Source of the DNA: an uncultured bacterium
GTDB taxonomy: Bacteria; Cyanobacteriota; Vampirovibrionia; Gastranaerophilales; Gastranaerophilaceae
Reading direction: 5' to 3'
Assembly: GCA_902760645.1 (NCBI GenBank)
Contig: CACWHC010000014.1
Coordinates: forward strand, 40,017 to 104,016
Length of the DNA: 64,000 bases
The notes under the pieces are model-generated. The model had not been told where the DNA came from. It searched no databases and saw only the letters and a program-made list of their open reading frames with translations. This document shows positions 62,970-64,000 of the stretch, in pieces (position 1 is the stretch's first letter; each line of letters starts with the position of its first letter). The translations under genes were made by a program, and so were the position numbers.

Positions 62970-63313
62970 TCTAACCTCCTCATTTGGTTTAAAAATTGTG
63001 TAAAATCTGTAAAACTACAATACTCCATTATGACAGGTTAAATATAAAAATAAAAGTCGCTAAAATGCGTGAGCCGGTGTTCACGGTGTCGGCTTTGCTT
63101 TGGCAAAGACGAGCAGGTGAACACTACGATAGCGACGTAAGAGTTTTTGAAAAAAACTTACACCAAACGGGTATATTTCATTGCCAAAAACCTTATCATT
63201 ACTGTATTTACAGGATTAAAAATAAAATTTTTATCAAAATGCAATTTGTTCAGTAATATAAAATTTTTATGATATTATTTTATAGAAAGTTTTGATATTG
63301 AAACGGGGTTTTT
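62970..63313. other. Intergenic stretch with a structured element
   Basis: No gene. Nested stems at 63056-63136: GTCGCT/AGCGAC (outer), GTGTTCAC/GTGAACAC (63077-63084 with 63117-63124), CTTTGC tttg GCAAAG (63093-63108). The + strand frame 62996-63256 just runs through it. Confidence 0.55.
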
Positions 63314-64000
63314 ATGAGTACGATTAATGTAGGTATAGCTTGTGATGACAACTATTCACAGTATGCAGGGGTCGTTATTGCATCAATTTTGGATAATGCG
63401 GATAAGGACAGCAGCTTATGTATTTATGTTCTTGATGGCGGAATTTCTCAGGAAAATAAAGACAAAATTAATTCTTTAAAATCAATCAAAGATTGTGAAA
63501 TAAATTTTGTTCAAATTAATGAGGATATGTTTGAAGAATATAAAAAAATCAAAACTCACGCATATATTTCTGTTGCGACATTCTACAGACTGAAACTTGC
63601 AACATTGTTGCCTGAAGTTGACAGGATAATATATTTTGACTGCGATATGGTCGTTAATAAGGATTTAACCGAATTATTTAATATTGATTTTGGCGAAAAT
63701 ATTGCAGCAGGCGTTAAGGATTTGAATTTCAGAATGCTCAGAAAAAATCCTTCTTACACAAATGCAGGCATGTTGGTTATGGATTTAAAGAAAATAAGAG
63801 AACAAAATATTGAAGATGAATTTTTGGAATATACAAAATCTCATATTGATACAATAAAAATGGGCGATCAGGAAATTATAAACGAAGTTCTGAAAGGTAA
63901 AATAAAACTTTTGCCCGATAAATGGAATGTTCAGACAAGTAATTTTACCAACCGTTCAATTTATACTAACGACCCGTGGATTATCCATTATGTAGGCAAG
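63314..64000 (+). CDS. GT8-family glycosyltransferase (incomplete)
   Basis: At least 229 aa before the window ends. MSTINVGIACDDNYSQYAGV is followed by SVATFYRLKLATLLPEVDRI, IYFDCDMVVNKDL (the metal-binding D-x-D) and NAGMLVMDL, the pattern of LgtC/WaaJ-type retaining transferases that add galactose or glucose to surface glycans. GGGG lies before the ATG. Sugar and acceptor unknown. Confidence 0.85.
   Translation, partial: MSTINVGIACDDNYSQYAGVVIASILDNADKDSSLCIYVLDGGISQENKDKINSLKSIKDCEINFVQINEDMFEEYKKIKTHAYISVATFYRLKLATLLPEVDRIIYFDCDMVVNKDLTELFNIDFGENIAAGVKDLNFRMLRKNPSYTNAGMLVMDLKKIREQNIEDEFLEYTKSHIDTIKMGDQEIINEVLKGKIKLLPDKWNVQTSNFTNRSIYTNDPWIIHYVGK

Noticed and set aside
62996-63256. 86-aa frame before the GT8 gene
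   Set aside because: It runs through the nested-stem element, lacks a ribosome site and has erratic composition.

Overview
The window is AT-rich bacterial chromosome. Single-copy housekeeping genes are scattered on both strands: recA, dnaB, dnaN, ispF, prs, aroB-aroK, metG, dnaG-rpoD, mini-RNase III, a XerC/D recombinase and a U32 peptidase. The type IV pilin-like proteins with the signature FTLAEVLITLGIIGVVAA, the many small conserved secreted proteins, the TPR and SLT proteins and the gene order suggest a gut-type non-photosynthetic cyanobacterial relative (Gastranaerophilales / 'Melainabacteria'). That assignment is an inference from style and gene content; no rRNA is present to confirm it.

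Layout. 1-2000 is a repeat field built from copies of a tmRNA-like 3' end joined to two unknown repeat families, around one LprI-like gene. 2036-5667 is a defence/toxin operon: two small proteins, an unknown 356-aa protein, then a DarT-like DNA ADP-ribosyltransferase and a DarG-like macrodomain antitoxin, with two promoters set inside matching dyad operators. 5800-37700 is mostly core: secreted hypotheticals, recA, U32 peptidase, a TPR/lipoprotein operon, pncC, dnaB, dnaN, a pilin, ispF, a GT-C-like membrane protein, glyoxalase, prs, aroB-aroK, phosphoesterase, CHAP amidase, MarR and HxlR regulators, metG. 37814-39461 is the most striking locus: a pilin-like gene with a duplicated promoter, an 11-G tract that currently puts the start out of frame, a C-terminal lectin-like region that looks like the variable region of a diversity-generating retroelement, and an Avd-like accessory gene immediately downstream. 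No reverse transcriptase or template repeat is visible here, so they would have to act from elsewhere.

39715-47035 is core again (rpoD-dnaG operon, a large LysM/low-complexity protein, a second phosphoesterase). 47338-49870 is an integration scar at tRNA-Ile(GAT): a 42-bp direct repeat of the tRNA 3' half bounds a Fic protein with four phased operator palindromes and a truncated tyrosine recombinase. 50100-57745 holds small regulators, two lytic transglycosylases, an acyl-ACP thioesterase, a XerC/D recombinase and a BioD-like protein with a lost P-loop lysine. 57815-62969 is a second accessory island: two tandem paralogous pairs, each a peptidoglycan-binding-like small protein overlapping a MuF-like/coiled-coil protein with an unknown C-terminal domain, accompanied by small membrane proteins that could be immunity factors. 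The window ends inside a GT8 glycosyltransferase.

Two genome-wide habits show. At least a dozen genes have a -10 hexamer (TANNNT) exactly six bases before the start codon and no ribosome binding site, implying leaderless mRNAs. The other genes use ordinary GGAG-type sites. One gene (14875) appears to use an ATT start.
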